Source of the DNA: Gemmatimonadetes bacterium bin94
Lineage (GTDB): Bacteria > Gemmatimonadota > Gemmatimonadetes > Longimicrobiales > Gaopeijiaceae
Direction of reading: 5' to 3'
Length of the DNA stretch: 49,431 nt
Assembly (NCBI GenBank): GCA_002238865.1
Contig: MPNE01000030.1
Span: 1-49,431, forward strand
Below, one piece after another: positions 32,477-40,982 of the stretch. The first letter of the stretch is position 1. Every line of letters starts with the position of its first letter. The notes beneath the pieces are model-generated. The model searched no databases. It saw only the letters and a list, made by a program, of their open reading frames with translations, and was not told the origin of the DNA. The position numbers and the translations under genes were made by a program.

Positions 32477-34791
32477 TCGGCGCACTTCTGATTGTCTCCC
32501 TCCAGCAGATGACCCTTGCAGGTGTTGTCCGCGACAGCATCGACCTGGAACCGATTGCGTTCGCGCGCGTGTCCGTTGTCGCGACCGAGGCGGGCGCTAC
32601 AGCCACGGCAGGGCTTTCCGACCGCTTTGGGGCATTCGTCATACCGGACGCACCGCGCGGGCGGGCAGTTCGCGTGGAGGTGAGCGCCTTCGGCTACGAG
32701 TCATGGGCGCAGAGCTATGATCGGATTCCCGACGAAGCCGTCCGGGTTCTGCTGCTGCCGGCCCCCGTGGGACTCGAAGGCGTCGAGGTGAATGCGAGGG
32801 GGCGGGCCGGCGACCCGATTTCACTGTCGCGCGACGCGTTCGTCGTGGACTCGGCACTAATGCGGACGTTGCCGACGATCCTTGAGACGGACGTGCTCCG
32901 GGCCACCGCAGTATCGCCCTCGGCATCAGCGGCTTCAGATTACGCCTCGATTCCGTATGTCCGTGGCGGCACGAGCGAAGGCACTCCCGTACTGCTCGAC
33001 GGCGTCCGGCTGTTCAACGCCTTCCATCTGGGAGGCTTCCTGTCGGCGATCAACGCCGAGGTCGTCGAGCGTGCTGCGCTTCTTCCGGGCTCGGGCGCGG
33101 AAGCGTTGCGGATCGGGTCGCTCTCCGGCGCGATCGATATCGCGACCCGGGACGGAGCGCGCGACCGGCACCGGGTGGCGGGATCGCTGGGCATGGCTTC
33201 CTCCCGGCTGTCGATCGAGGGACCCGTCGGAGAAGGCGCCTCCTACCTGTTGGACGGGCGCCGAACCTATATCGACGGCTTTACCCGCCTGCTTGAGAAA
33301 GCGCGAGTCGTCGAGCAGCACACGCCGTACTTCTTCCAGGATGTACATGTCAAGGTGACGAAGGACTTGGGCGGAGTCCGGCGCTTCTCCGTGAGCGCGT
33401 ATGTCAATTCCGAGGCGCTGGAGAACTTCGACTCCCAGGAGACCAGGACGCTTGGGCTTGAGTGGGGCAACGCGGCGTTTTCGGTACACTACCGGGACCG
33501 GCTGGGCGCGAACGGGCTTCTCGATGCGACCATCGGGCGCAGCCGCTTCACGAGTGACATGCTGGGGCTGGGAGGAGGCCGCGCGTCGTACCTGAACGGG
33601 ACGCTGCGCGAATATGAGCCGCCGAGCGACACGCTGCTGTCCGGCGGGGGATCGATGAGCGAGGATCGTGCGGACCTGCGGCTTACTTGGCACGCGGGCC
33701 ACACCACTGTAGTCGCCAGCGCGCAGGCGATGAGATTCTCGGCTGAGCACTTGTACGATCTCGGCGACGATTTCGAGGCGGACGACGGCTACTTCTTCTC
33801 ACCCTTGGACATCCGGGGGAGCCGCTGGCGCCTCGCCGCCTATACCAGTGTCGATGTGGCACTCGGTCGGGATCTGTCGTCGCGGGCCGGCGTGCGGATC
33901 GACCGCTTCCAAGGGTTGGTGACCGCCGTCGCGCCCTTCGCCGAACTGGACTACGCGGGTTCGTGGTGGGATATCCGAGTTTCGGCCTCGCAGTCCCGTC
34001 AGGGGGTGTCGTCACTGCGCAACGAGGAGGCGCTGGGAGCAAGCTTCCTCGCGTACGACCTTCTGGTCCCCATCGGTTCCGGTCCCGTTCCCCGCAACAC
34101 CCAGCTTTCCGTCGGTTGGGAGGGCTCTATGGGAGCGCTTCGCCTGCGGATTGACGCGTATGCGAGAAGGCTCGACGACCTGAGACTACCCGCGCTTGGG
34201 GAGAGACCCATCACTGCCGCCACCCTCGGCGACCCCTCGCTAAGGGAGGTGGCCAGCGGCACGGCGCGAGGGATCGAGGCTTCGTGGAGTTGGCGCGGAG
34301 ACGCGGGGATATCGGTGCTGGGGAGCTACCGGTGGGCGAAGGTGTCGCGAAGCGTGGGCGCGACCACCTACACGCCACGATTCCACCGGGACCACGAATT
34401 CGAACTCGGCACGTCTTATGATCGGGTAGCCTCGTCGTGGTCCGCGCGCGTCTCGCTGCGATCCGGGCAGCCGACGACCCCGTTGGAGGCCATTGTTCCC
34501 ATCGAATCGCACCCATTCGGCGTGGTTCGGTTCGTGCCTCTTGGCGGGGTGTACAACTCAGGCAGGCTGCCGCACTATGCCCGCATCGACTTGGGGTGGC
34601 GCCGACCCACCGAGGTCTCGTGGTTCGGGGGCGGGTCGGTCGTCCCCTACCTGTCGGTTGCCAACCTGTTTAGCCTGCCCAACGTCGTCGGGTTGCGGGT
34701 GGACACCGAGGGTGCCGACAGGGAGATCAAGAGAGTGTATCTGCCCCAGCTTCCGATGATTCCGTTCATCGGGGTGGAGTTCCGGTTTTGA
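32473..34791 (+). CDS. TonB-dependent outer-membrane receptor
   Basis: 772 residues starting MIGALLIVSLQQMTLAGVVR, a signal followed by a carboxypeptidase-regulatory domain (~16-90: SDRFGAFVIPDAPRGRAVRV). Plug domain ~100-230: LPTILETDVLRATAVSPSAS, YVRGGTSEGTPVLLDGVRLF, IGSLSGAIDIATRDG. The barrel follows to the end, closing with LPMIPFIGVEFRF and terminal Phe. It imports a substrate bound at the surface using TonB energy; the absence of a classic TonB box in the visible N-terminus is typical of receptors with a regulatory domain. The stop overlaps the following lipoprotein start (TTGA), so the pair acts as a unit. Confidence 0.9.
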   Translation: MIGALLIVSLQQMTLAGVVRDSIDLEPIAFARVSVVATEAGATATAGLSDRFGAFVIPDAPRGRAVRVEVSAFGYESWAQSYDRIPDEAVRVLLLPAPVGLEGVEVNARGRAGDPISLSRDAFVVDSALMRTLPTILETDVLRATAVSPSASAASDYASIPYVRGGTSEGTPVLLDGVRLFNAFHLGGFLSAINAEVVERAALLPGSGAEALRIGSLSGAIDIATRDGARDRHRVAGSLGMASSRLSIEGPVGEGASYLLDGRRTYIDGFTRLLEKARVVEQHTPYFFQDVHVKVTKDLGGVRRFSVSAYVNSEALENFDSQETRTLGLEWGNAAFSVHYRDRLGANGLLDATIGRSRFTSDMLGLGGGRASYLNGTLREYEPPSDTLLSGGGSMSEDRADLRLTWHAGHTTVVASAQAMRFSAEHLYDLGDDFEADDGYFFSPLDIRGSRWRLAAYTSVDVALGRDLSSRAGVRIDRFQGLVTAVAPFAELDYAGSWWDIRVSASQSRQGVSSLRNEEALGASFLAYDLLVPIGSGPVPRNTQLSVGWEGSMGALRLRIDAYARRLDDLRLPALGERPITAATLGDPSLREVASGTARGIEASWSWRGDAGISVLGSYRWAKVSRSVGATTYTPRFHRDHEFELGTSYDRVASSWSARVSLRSGQPTTPLEAIVPIESHPFGVVRFVPLGGVYNSGRLPHYARIDLGWRRPTEVSWFGGGSVVPYLSVANLFSLPNVVGLRVDTEGADREIKRVYLPQLPMIPFIGVEFRF

Positions 34792-35639
34792 GGGCACGTG
34801 CGCTTCCCGTTCTGTCGGTCGCCCTATCCGCCGCGACGGCCTGTGACGACTTCACACGTCCGGCCGATCCGCTCGAGGCGGACCCCGACGTGGTCACGGT
34901 TGCCATCGTGCTCGTCGCAGGCGAGCACGGCGCCCGCATGCTGGCCGTTCATCCTCACCGCCCCCGCTCGGCCTCCGCGCCCGAATTGGACGCGGTCTTG
35001 AAGGGACCCGGTTGGACGGCCGGGTTCTCTGACACGGTGCCGCTGGAGTCATGCACGCTCGCCGGTCCCGACAGGTGGCCTGGCCCGGTAACCTGTCTCC
35101 GGGCCTTGCTCCCGGAGCCCATTCTGCCGGAGGTCCGATACGGAATCGCGGGGACCGCGCTGCCGGGCGCCTTCAGTGGCACGGTGGTCGTGCCCGCCGC
35201 GCCCGTCATGCTGGAGCCGGGAGACACCGTGGAGCTTCCGCCGCCCCCCGACGGGAGGCGGATCAAGGTTGGGGTGCGTTACCGGGTCGCACCCGACGTG
35301 GGCACCGTGCAGGCCGAGATTCCAGAAGCGTTCGAGATCTTAGAGGATGGAACAGAAGTCGAAGTCGAGGTGGGCCTGCTCGGCATCGTTCCCCCTAACC
35401 TCGAGGGTGCCGGGGCGGAGACAACGCTGTCGGTGCGATACCGGGACAGGCCGATGCGGTTCTCCTTGAGGCTGCTGGGATTGGGACGGAACTATACGAA
35501 CTTCGTGGCGTACACGAGCACCTTCCCACTGCCGCAGCCATGGCCCAGCTTTGGCATTGAGGGGGAAGGTGTTTACGGCTACTTTGCCGCCGCCGCGCCT
35601 TCGCGGGCGACGCAGATCCGAGTGGGGCAAGCTCGCTAG
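34788..35639 (+). CDS. Surface lipoprotein partner of the TonB receptor
   Basis: 283 residues from TTG 34788, overlapping the receptor stop. RALPVLSVALSAATACDDFT gives a lipobox Cys. Ig-like strands follow (VVTVAIVLVAGEHGARMLAV, SFSGTVVVPAAPVMLEPGD-like region), then a hydrophobic beta-rich C-terminus. The arrangement (TonB receptor followed by a DUF4249-like lipoprotein) is common in Bacteroidota and Gemmatimonadota and suggests a substrate-capturing lid, though I cannot confirm the family. A palindromic repeat sits directly after the stop. Confidence 0.75.
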   Translation: MRARALPVLSVALSAATACDDFTRPADPLEADPDVVTVAIVLVAGEHGARMLAVHPHRPRSASAPELDAVLKGPGWTAGFSDTVPLESCTLAGPDRWPGPVTCLRALLPEPILPEVRYGIAGTALPGAFSGTVVVPAAPVMLEPGDTVELPPPPDGRRIKVGVRYRVAPDVGTVQAEIPEAFEILEDGTEVEVEVGLLGIVPPNLEGAGAETTLSVRYRDRPMRFSLRLLGLGRNYTNFVAYTSTFPLPQPWPSFGIEGEGVYGYFAAAAPSRATQIRVGQAR

Positions 35640-35655
35640 GACCCGTTATTCATTC

Positions 35656-35723
35656 AAAAGCCAGCCGACTCCGGTGAACATCGCGATCTGGCGAGGGGGG
35701 CCCAGGCCCCCCTCAACCCCCCG
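35656..35723 (+). repeat. Palindromic 3'-end repeat, copy 5
   Basis: AAGCCAGCCGACTCCGGTGA, then CTGGCGAGGGGGGCCC paired with the following C-run, then TCAACCCCCCG. It lies between converging genes, 17 bases after the lipoprotein stop and just before the propeller stop on the other strand. Confidence 0.7.
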
Positions 35724-35725
35724 AA

Positions 35726-36952
35726 TCACCGGGGCCGCACTCTTCCGGTTTGGCCGTTCTCCTCGGCCCCGCGCAGCACCGCATACACCTCAACGCTTTC
35801 CTCTTCCAACTCCGTGCGGCGCAGCAACACGGCGATGCGGGAATTGCCGCCAAGCAGCGTCTTGTTGGAGTCGAGCGCAATCGTTGCACGCAGCGCTTCA
35901 TCTCGGGCACTCGCCACGAACCAAACGGTGTTCCCGCCGGTGCCAGGTTCGGTCTGGTAGGGGTCAACCCAGATGTCATCCCCCATCGCCACGACCCGCT
36001 GCACCGGCGCGGCGGTCTTACCCGATGCTGCCCGTTGCACGGCGTCGTACACCGTCCGCAATCTGGCCCGGTACTGACGATCTACAGACGAGACAACGCT
36101 GTCGCCGTATTCCGACAGCCGGGGCCCCAGGGGAGGATGTTGGTCCAGCGGCAACGCGATTTCGACGGGAGGACCGCCGCCCCCGGCATCGTGCAACTCG
36201 ATGACCGGACGATCCATCGGCACGAAGAACCACCGGCCGGCCGCAGTTCCCAGATGCGCGGTTCCCAGTACCGGTATGCGGTACGTTGTCGTGCCGGACA
36301 TCGTGGACGTCGTTTCCGAAAAGGAGTAGCTGTAGGCGAACCAGCGGCGTTCGAGACCGACCGTTTCTCGTGATCGTGCCCTGAGCAGCGCGACGGCGGA
36401 ACGTGTCTCGAAGAGCTGATTCGCGCCTTGAGGCGGTGGCTCCCGCGCGGCAAGTATCCACTCGTGAGCCGAAACGGCCCCATATGAAAACGCGGCGCGG
36501 CCGGCGAGTCGAGGAATCAAGTAGACTTCCGGTTCGCCACCCGGGACCCACACGGTGCCACGGTGCAAGGAGCCATCGAAGGCGACGACGGTATCACCGA
36601 TGGCCGAGATCGCTCCGATTGATTGGAACTCGCCGGGGCCATCGCCCTGCCGGCCCAGCGTTGCTGATACCCTGCCGGTGGCGTCCAGGACCAGTAGGCG
36701 CCGGTTGCCGGAATCGCTGACGACAACGCTTCCGTTACCGAGAACGACAGCGCCTCCGACGCGGTGCAGAAGCTCGGCACCGTCGTGACCGACCCTGAAC
36801 AATGGCGACTCGGCGAGACGCCATTCCGGGAGCTGGGCGCGCTGCTCGTCCGGACCTTGGAGCGCCCGGGCGGATTCAGCGGTGGCGTGACCCGCGGCGA
36901 GCGTAAAGGTGCACAGGCACCGAACAAGCTTGGTCGAGAGTGAGGATCCCAT
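35726..36952 (-). CDS. Six-bladed beta-propeller protein B (operon with Cys-rich peptide)
   Basis: 408 residues from ATG 36952, GGAG upstream. MGSSLSTKLVRCLCTFTLAA then GHATA is a Sec signal peptide rather than a lipobox. The signature TLGRQGDGPGEFQSIGAISA is complete, followed by blades such as IGDTVVAFDGSLHRGTVWVP, FSYGAVSAHEWILAAREPP, AHLGTAAGRWFFVPMDRPVI and VAMGDDIWVDPY. It lies 16 bases downstream of the cysteine-rich gene and is the last gene of the 38775-35726 operon. Propellers of this family commonly neighbour small secreted Cys-rich peptides in Bacteroidota; the physical link here suggests binding or surface display of the peptide. Confidence 0.8.
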   Translation of the reverse strand: MGSSLSTKLVRCLCTFTLAAGHATAESARALQGPDEQRAQLPEWRLAESPLFRVGHDGAELLHRVGGAVVLGNGSVVVSDSGNRRLLVLDATGRVSATLGRQGDGPGEFQSIGAISAIGDTVVAFDGSLHRGTVWVPGGEPEVYLIPRLAGRAAFSYGAVSAHEWILAAREPPPQGANQLFETRSAVALLRARSRETVGLERRWFAYSYSFSETTSTMSGTTTYRIPVLGTAHLGTAAGRWFFVPMDRPVIELHDAGGGGPPVEIALPLDQHPPLGPRLSEYGDSVVSSVDRQYRARLRTVYDAVQRAASGKTAAPVQRVVAMGDDIWVDPYQTEPGTGGNTVWFVASARDEALRATIALDSNKTLLGGNSRIAVLLRRTELEEESVEVYAVLRGAEENGQTGRVRPR

Positions 36953-36968
36953 TGGTCGTCATTCGCTC

Positions 36969-37307
36969 CTATAGGCACTTGCACGATGGGCCGAGGAGCC
37001 CGCATTTGCAGCACGCGGTGTGCCCGTCGTCGCAGTCAACACTGCACCCGAACTTGCCGCAGCTAACACTACATGAACTACTGTTTGGCCCGCCAGCCTC
37101 ACAGGCACTGCTCCCGGCCACTCCGAAAAGGTGAACATAGGCGTCGTCGGACAGTCACTGGTCGGGAAGCTCCAAGTCCCAGCCGACCGTATGGGCGAGT
37201 CCGTATCCGTCAATCGTCCAGGCCGCTGGGCCGGCCCGCAAACTGATCGCGGTCAATAGCAGCAAACACAGCGTCAATCCAGCTTCGGCAGTCCCGAGCC
37301 GCTTCAC
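36969..37307 (-). CDS. Cysteine-rich secreted peptide with an internal TGA
   Basis: GTG 37307 overlaps the propeller stop (GTGA). Residues 1-29 are a signal peptide (AGLTLCLLLLTAISLRAGPA then AW). A TGA interrupts the frame at 37155-37157; the same frame then continues 61 codons to TAG 36969-36971, ending SSCSVSCGKFGCSVDCDDGH then ACCKCGLLGPSCKCL, with ten cysteines. Read as written, the gene makes a 50-residue peptide without the Cys-rich part. The TGA may be a point mutation, a sequencing error or a recoded codon; no convincing SECIS hairpin is seen right after it. The Cys pattern resembles secreted peptides found beside propellers in Bacteroidota (NVEALA-like, by memory and not verified). 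Confidence 0.6.
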
Positions 37308-38527
37308 CGCCGGCCGCCTCTCTCTTCTTCGGCGACGGGAGCAACCACGATCCGCTCGACGTCAAGCGTATCCTGGACGACGCCGACCGCCATGGCTTCG
37401 TCGGCCCAGAAGAGCCTGAACCTCTCTGGAAAGTGGTAGGCTTGTCGTTTCCTTGCGAGTTCGGAGTAGGCGGCCCACCTGCGGGATCCCGGAAAAACCT
37501 GATCCGCTCCGCTCTGCGGTGGCACATAATCCGCCACCCACAACCGGCCGTCCCGACCGACAACGATCGCACCCATGGCGGGAAGAGAATCGGGATATGG
37601 CAGGAGCTCCAGTTCGGCTAGCCTCGCGGCTCGAAGCGGCGTCGGGGGCCTTCGTTCCACCTGACTCCTGCGGATCGTGAGATCGGCCTCTTTTTGTGGA
37701 AGTGAGAGGGCCCTCCTACCTGAATCGAAGCGTACGGATTCGAGCGGCATCCCAGCGGAGCTGACGCGCATCGCTCGGGGAAACCGGGTCGAACCGAAGT
37801 AGACAACGGAATCGTCGGCTGCCGCGAACGCCCGCGGGGAAAACGGAGCCATGCCCCTCGCGAACCTCGAAGAACGATACCGGTACAACATGGCCCCAGC
37901 GGTCTCGCCGATCGCTTGGAATCCACGGCCTTCCGGCGACGTGAGAAAGACCGTTACGAGACGCGAATGCGAGACTCCGGGCTCGTCGTACCGATCGTCT
38001 ACAGCTTCTGCCGTCCATAGCAATCTTCCGTCTCGCAGGGACCCACGAAGGGTCGGGAAGCGCAGATCGACCGGCAGGTCCTCGATTGACACCCACCGGA
38101 CTCGGCCCCCTTCATACGGCCACAGCGAAGCCCGGTACTCCCAGCGGTCGAAAGCCAGAACCGAATCACCTCGGTATTCGAACACCCCGCCCAGCCTCTG
38201 GAACTCGTCCGGTCCATCGCCGATGCCACCCAGGCTCTTGCGCGGGTCTCCATCCATGTTGAAGAACCTGACCGTACCATCGCCCGAATTCCCGATTACC
38301 ACGACTCCGGCTTCCCTGTCTACGAACGCACCAACGATGTCCTGGAAGTCCGTGCCGCCGTCGCCCGACCAGTCGCCCAGAACCAGGAGGGGCCGTGGTG
38401 CGCTGAAGGCTACACTGTCAGGTGGACCCACGGAATCCGGTCGAGCACCCGGGTCTCCGCAGCTGATCGACCACAACGCGAGCAAGATCAAAGGGGAGCG
38501 TCCGATGCGACTTGGAACTGTGTCCAA
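37304..38527 (-). CDS. Six-bladed beta-propeller lipoprotein A (operon with Cys-rich peptide)
   Basis: 407 residues. TTG 38527 is chosen because AAGGAG lies about 9 bases upstream and it yields the signal RSPLILLALWSISC with a lipobox Cys; the longer open frame overlaps the preceding peptide gene. Signature: LGGIGDGPDEFQRLGGVFEY. Blades include YRGDSVLAFDRWEYRASLWP, GSLRDGRLLWTAEAVDDRYD, FAAADDSVVYFGSTRFPRAM and VVGRDGRLWVADYVPPQ. The start is 26 bases after the upstream Cys-rich gene and the stop overlaps the next peptide gene. Probably the acylated, surface-exposed member of a peptide-binding pair. Confidence 0.82.
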   Translation of the reverse strand: MDTVPSRIGRSPLILLALWSISCGDPGARPDSVGPPDSVAFSAPRPLLVLGDWSGDGGTDFQDIVGAFVDREAGVVVIGNSGDGTVRFFNMDGDPRKSLGGIGDGPDEFQRLGGVFEYRGDSVLAFDRWEYRASLWPYEGGRVRWVSIEDLPVDLRFPTLRGSLRDGRLLWTAEAVDDRYDEPGVSHSRLVTVFLTSPEGRGFQAIGETAGAMLYRYRSSRFARGMAPFSPRAFAAADDSVVYFGSTRFPRAMRVSSAGMPLESVRFDSGRRALSLPQKEADLTIRRSQVERRPPTPLRAARLAELELLPYPDSLPAMGAIVVGRDGRLWVADYVPPQSGADQVFPGSRRWAAYSELARKRQAYHFPERFRLFWADEAMAVGVVQDTLDVERIVVAPVAEEERGGRR

Positions 38528-38553
38528 TGTACTGCCGCTCCTTGGTCCGTGGT

Positions 38554-38775
38554 CTACCACGAACAGTTCTCTTCGTAGCAGTCGTCGTAATCGGGGTCGC
38601 ACTTCTCCCGGGCTTCTTCGGTCGAGAGCCCTTCCGCGCAGCTGTCCCACTCGTCAAGACATGCACACTGGCACGCTGGAGGAGTGTCACACACGGCCAT
38701 CGCTTTGCCTGTCGGAAGCAAGACAACGGCAAAGAGCATCAAGTTGAGCCCGCACAGAACCAGTCGTCGTTTCAT
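38554..38775 (-). CDS. Cysteine-rich secreted peptide
   Basis: 73 residues from ATG 38775, AAAGG eight bases upstream. MKRRLVLCGLNLMLFAVVLL PTGKAMA is a standard Sec signal; the mature part of about 46 residues begins VCDTPPACQCACLDEWDSCA and ends DPDYDDCYEENCSW with eight cysteines and many acidic residues. The even cysteine number suggests four disulfides after export. First gene of the peptide-propeller operon. The three GGGAAAACCC boxes lie 90-140 bases upstream. Candidate roles are a secreted signal, toxin or matrix peptide; none can be chosen from sequence alone. Confidence 0.7.
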   Translation of the reverse strand: MKRRLVLCGLNLMLFAVVLLPTGKAMAVCDTPPACQCACLDEWDSCAEGLSTEEAREKCDPDYDDCYEENCSW

Positions 38776-38863
38776 GATGGTGCCTTTCTCTTTACGGAGT
38801 CGGTCATAGCGTGGTCCGGTCGTGGCACTCTAACAATGGCAACCGATGTGCGGCCCTCCTAGA

Positions 38864-38918
38864 GGGAAAACCCTGAACTCAAGTAGGGGAAAACCCTGAA
38901 CTCAGTAGGGAAAATCCC
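38864..38918. promoter_or_regulatory. Three GGGAAAACCC boxes in phase
   Basis: GGGAAAACCC at 38864-38873 and 38887-38896, and GGGAAAATCCC at 38908-38918, spaced 23 and 21 bp (about two helical turns). The first two are followed by the identical TGAACTCA. They lie between the divergent Cys-peptide operon and the lipoprotein at 39125 and match the palindrome near both two-component cassettes. Confidence 0.6.
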
Positions 38919-39124
38919 CCCAAGCGCCATGAACGGGTTGAGCTTGATGGCGGGAGAATTGGCCGTGCGGCTCTGCCAGGATTTCCCGCCGGGTTTCAGA
39001 CCACAGGCGCCGGCGTCAACTCGACCTTCTCCCGGCGAGGATCGGTCTGGCGCTTGGAACCGACCAGTTCGCCACGTGTATTTTCATGTAAGGGCACGGA
39101 TCGTGCCAAGAAAGGAGATTGACC

Positions 39125-39714
39125 ATGTGGTATCGCCGAGTCCTCTTGCTCCCGCTGTTCACGCTCGCCTGCGACAACCCCGTGGCTCCACTGGCTTGCG
39201 TCGATCCGCTTCCCGTCTATGCCATCCGCGAATACCCGATGAAGTACGAGATCTGCTTCGATTCGCCCAGCGGAGAAGCTCTGACCTATACGGCGAAGAG
39301 TTCGAACACGGATGTCGTTACCGCCGATGTCGCTGGCGACATGCTGATCGTGACCGGCCAAGCCGTGGGCGAAGCCCGGGTCACGGTGACGGCGAGGACC
39401 GCCCGCGGTGCGGTCGGGACAGTCGACTACCAAGTCGTGGCCAGGAACGCCTGGGACGGCGAGATCACCAAGTGCGTCATGACGCCCGCACCCGACGAGG
39501 GCACGGACTATGATCTCGAATACTGGTTGAGGGCCAATGTCGACCTCGTCAATGTTGCCGTTCGGCTGACCCTCGGCGGCGTTGACGGGGCAGCCGTCCC
39601 TTTCGATTCCTGAGCGAGGGCCAGCGAATCGACTTCTACGTGAACGGGTGGATGCGCGACAGTCCGACCAGCGACACGTGTCGTCTGGATCTCGACTACG
39701 TGATCGCGGGCTAG
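39125..39714 (+). pseudogene. Ig-like lipoprotein, frameshifted near its 3' end
   Basis: ATG 39125 with AGGAG upstream. MWYRRVLLLPLFTLACDNPV gives a lipobox Cys. A Big_2-like segment follows (YTAKSSNTDVVTADVAGDML, IVTGQAVGEARVTVTARTAR). The frame stops at TGA 39611-39613 after VPFDS, but the neighbouring frame continues FLSEGQRIDFYVNGWMRDSP, then CRLDLDYVIAG and TAG 39712-39714, so one base was gained or lost near 39605. Either allele would still produce a nearly complete lipoprotein. Divergent from the Cys-peptide operon across the triple box. Confidence 0.65.
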
Positions 39715-40035
39715 CTTTACCGGGACGGGTGTTCCGGCGGGCAACTGTCGTTGGTGCATCGATCCCTGGGCGACATGGCTTCCCAGCCTCATCGACCGGG
39801 GATCATCCGGATGGTGGAGAACTGCTCGCAAGTCTGCTTCGCCGCAACCGATCCGATGCGGTTCAGGAGTTCCAGGTCCCCTGAAATCGGACGGTCCTCA
39901 GCGGGGAGATCGACCGCCCACGGCCACCCGTAGCGCGAGCCCGCCCGGAATGGGTACCGGCTTCCAGATGTCGCTCTAGATGGAGGTGCCCACTTGGAGG
40001 CTGCCACCGGCCGGAACCCAGGCTCCGTGACGGCT

Positions 40036-40479
40036 TCACCGGACTCGTACTCCCCCACTCACGCCGGCACAACGTTCCAGGAGTTGCTCGGCGTTCGCCA
40101 AGCCCTCGTCGCTCGGGCCCTCGTCGCTCGGCCACTCGTCGTCGGGCTCGACGACGAGGGACGCTGTGACGTTCAACTGGGGCTTCGACCCCTCGGAAGT
40201 AGTCTCGCTCACCATAAGGATATCTGTGCTTCGATGGTTGCAGAAAAACCCACACCGCCGCTGCCGCTCGCCTCTGACGAAGCCTGTCGCGCGGTCCCCG
40301 TCGGTGATCGTATACCCCAACTCGACAAGCGTCGCGCTAACGCAATCGAGCCCTCCTGCCTGACCTGTAACTGGCCGACTCAGCATCCGCGGTACACTAC
40401 CCAGGCACCCACCGAATGCCACCACTCCTGCCGCCATTATCATCGGCCACCTCAACGAGAGCGTGGTCTTCTTCGTCAC
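40036..40479 (-). CDS. Small lipoprotein with short tandem repeat
   Basis: 147 residues from GTG 40479 (AGGAGA upstream). WPMIMAAGVVAFGGC is the lipobox signal. Body GLDCVSATLVELGYTITDGD, RATGFVRGERQRRCGFFC, VSETTSEGSKPQLNVTAS; then PSDEGPSDEGLANAEQL, an acidic repeat from a 12-bp tandem. A frame continuing past the stop (40058-39789) is weakly protein-like and could be a lost extension. The stretch 39715-40035 otherwise holds no gene. Family unknown. Confidence 0.55.
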   Translation of the reverse strand: MTKKTTLSLRWPMIMAAGVVAFGGCLGSVPRMLSRPVTGQAGGLDCVSATLVELGYTITDGDRATGFVRGERQRRCGFFCNHRSTDILMVSETTSEGSKPQLNVTASLVVEPDDEWPSDEGPSDEGLANAEQLLERCAGVSGGVRVR

Positions 40480-40719
40480 TTCGGTCTCCTCTCCCACCAA
40501 GCAGGGCTGACAAACCTCGTCTTGGCGGACCTGGTCCGTTGTGGGCTTTCATACCATCGGGGTCACTGACATGTTCCGCGGGATCGAGCGACAGCGAGTC
40601 TCCTGTTTTTCACCGCATTGGGCCGGGATTCCGTCCGTTACCTCTGGTGCCCGGTTCGGCACGGTCACTTGGAAGCTTGCAGGGCCGCAAGGATCGCGTG
40701 CGGTCACAGTAACGCAACG

Positions 40720-40945
40720 CTTTGCCCCGATCTGGCATGTGAAGCCGCCGACCGCCCAGACGTCGTGCCGTCGCATTCGCGCCGTCTTGGAATGCGCCGC
40801 GGCGACGGAACTGCGGACGGACAACCCCTGCCACCGAATCCTCCACCTGCTGGATCCCCAGCACGACGTTGTCCGGCATCATCACGCCCTGCCTCACGGG
40901 AAGTCGCGGCGGCCATCGAGAAGGCGCGGGCGGCAGATCCGGAGG
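40720..40945 (+). pseudogene. Fragment of a P4-type integrase
   Basis: FAPIWHVKPPTAQTSCRRIR, AVLECAAATELRTDNPCHRI and LDPQHDVVRHHHALPH match the middle of the integrase at 12.4-13.5 kb (APIWHVKPPTARTLRRRMRA and on), then shift frame to SREVAAAIEKARAADPE. No catalytic residues remain. The rest of 40480-41066 holds only this and a reverse palindromic repeat. Confidence 0.75.
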
Positions 40946-40982
40946 CGACCCCGGCCTGCACCGCGCCGCCGATGGCGCGAAA

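Noticed and set aside
39789-40058. 89-residue minus-strand frame after the small lipoprotein
   Set aside because: It is weakly protein-like but has no signal, motif or ribosome site; at most a lost extension of the lipoprotein.
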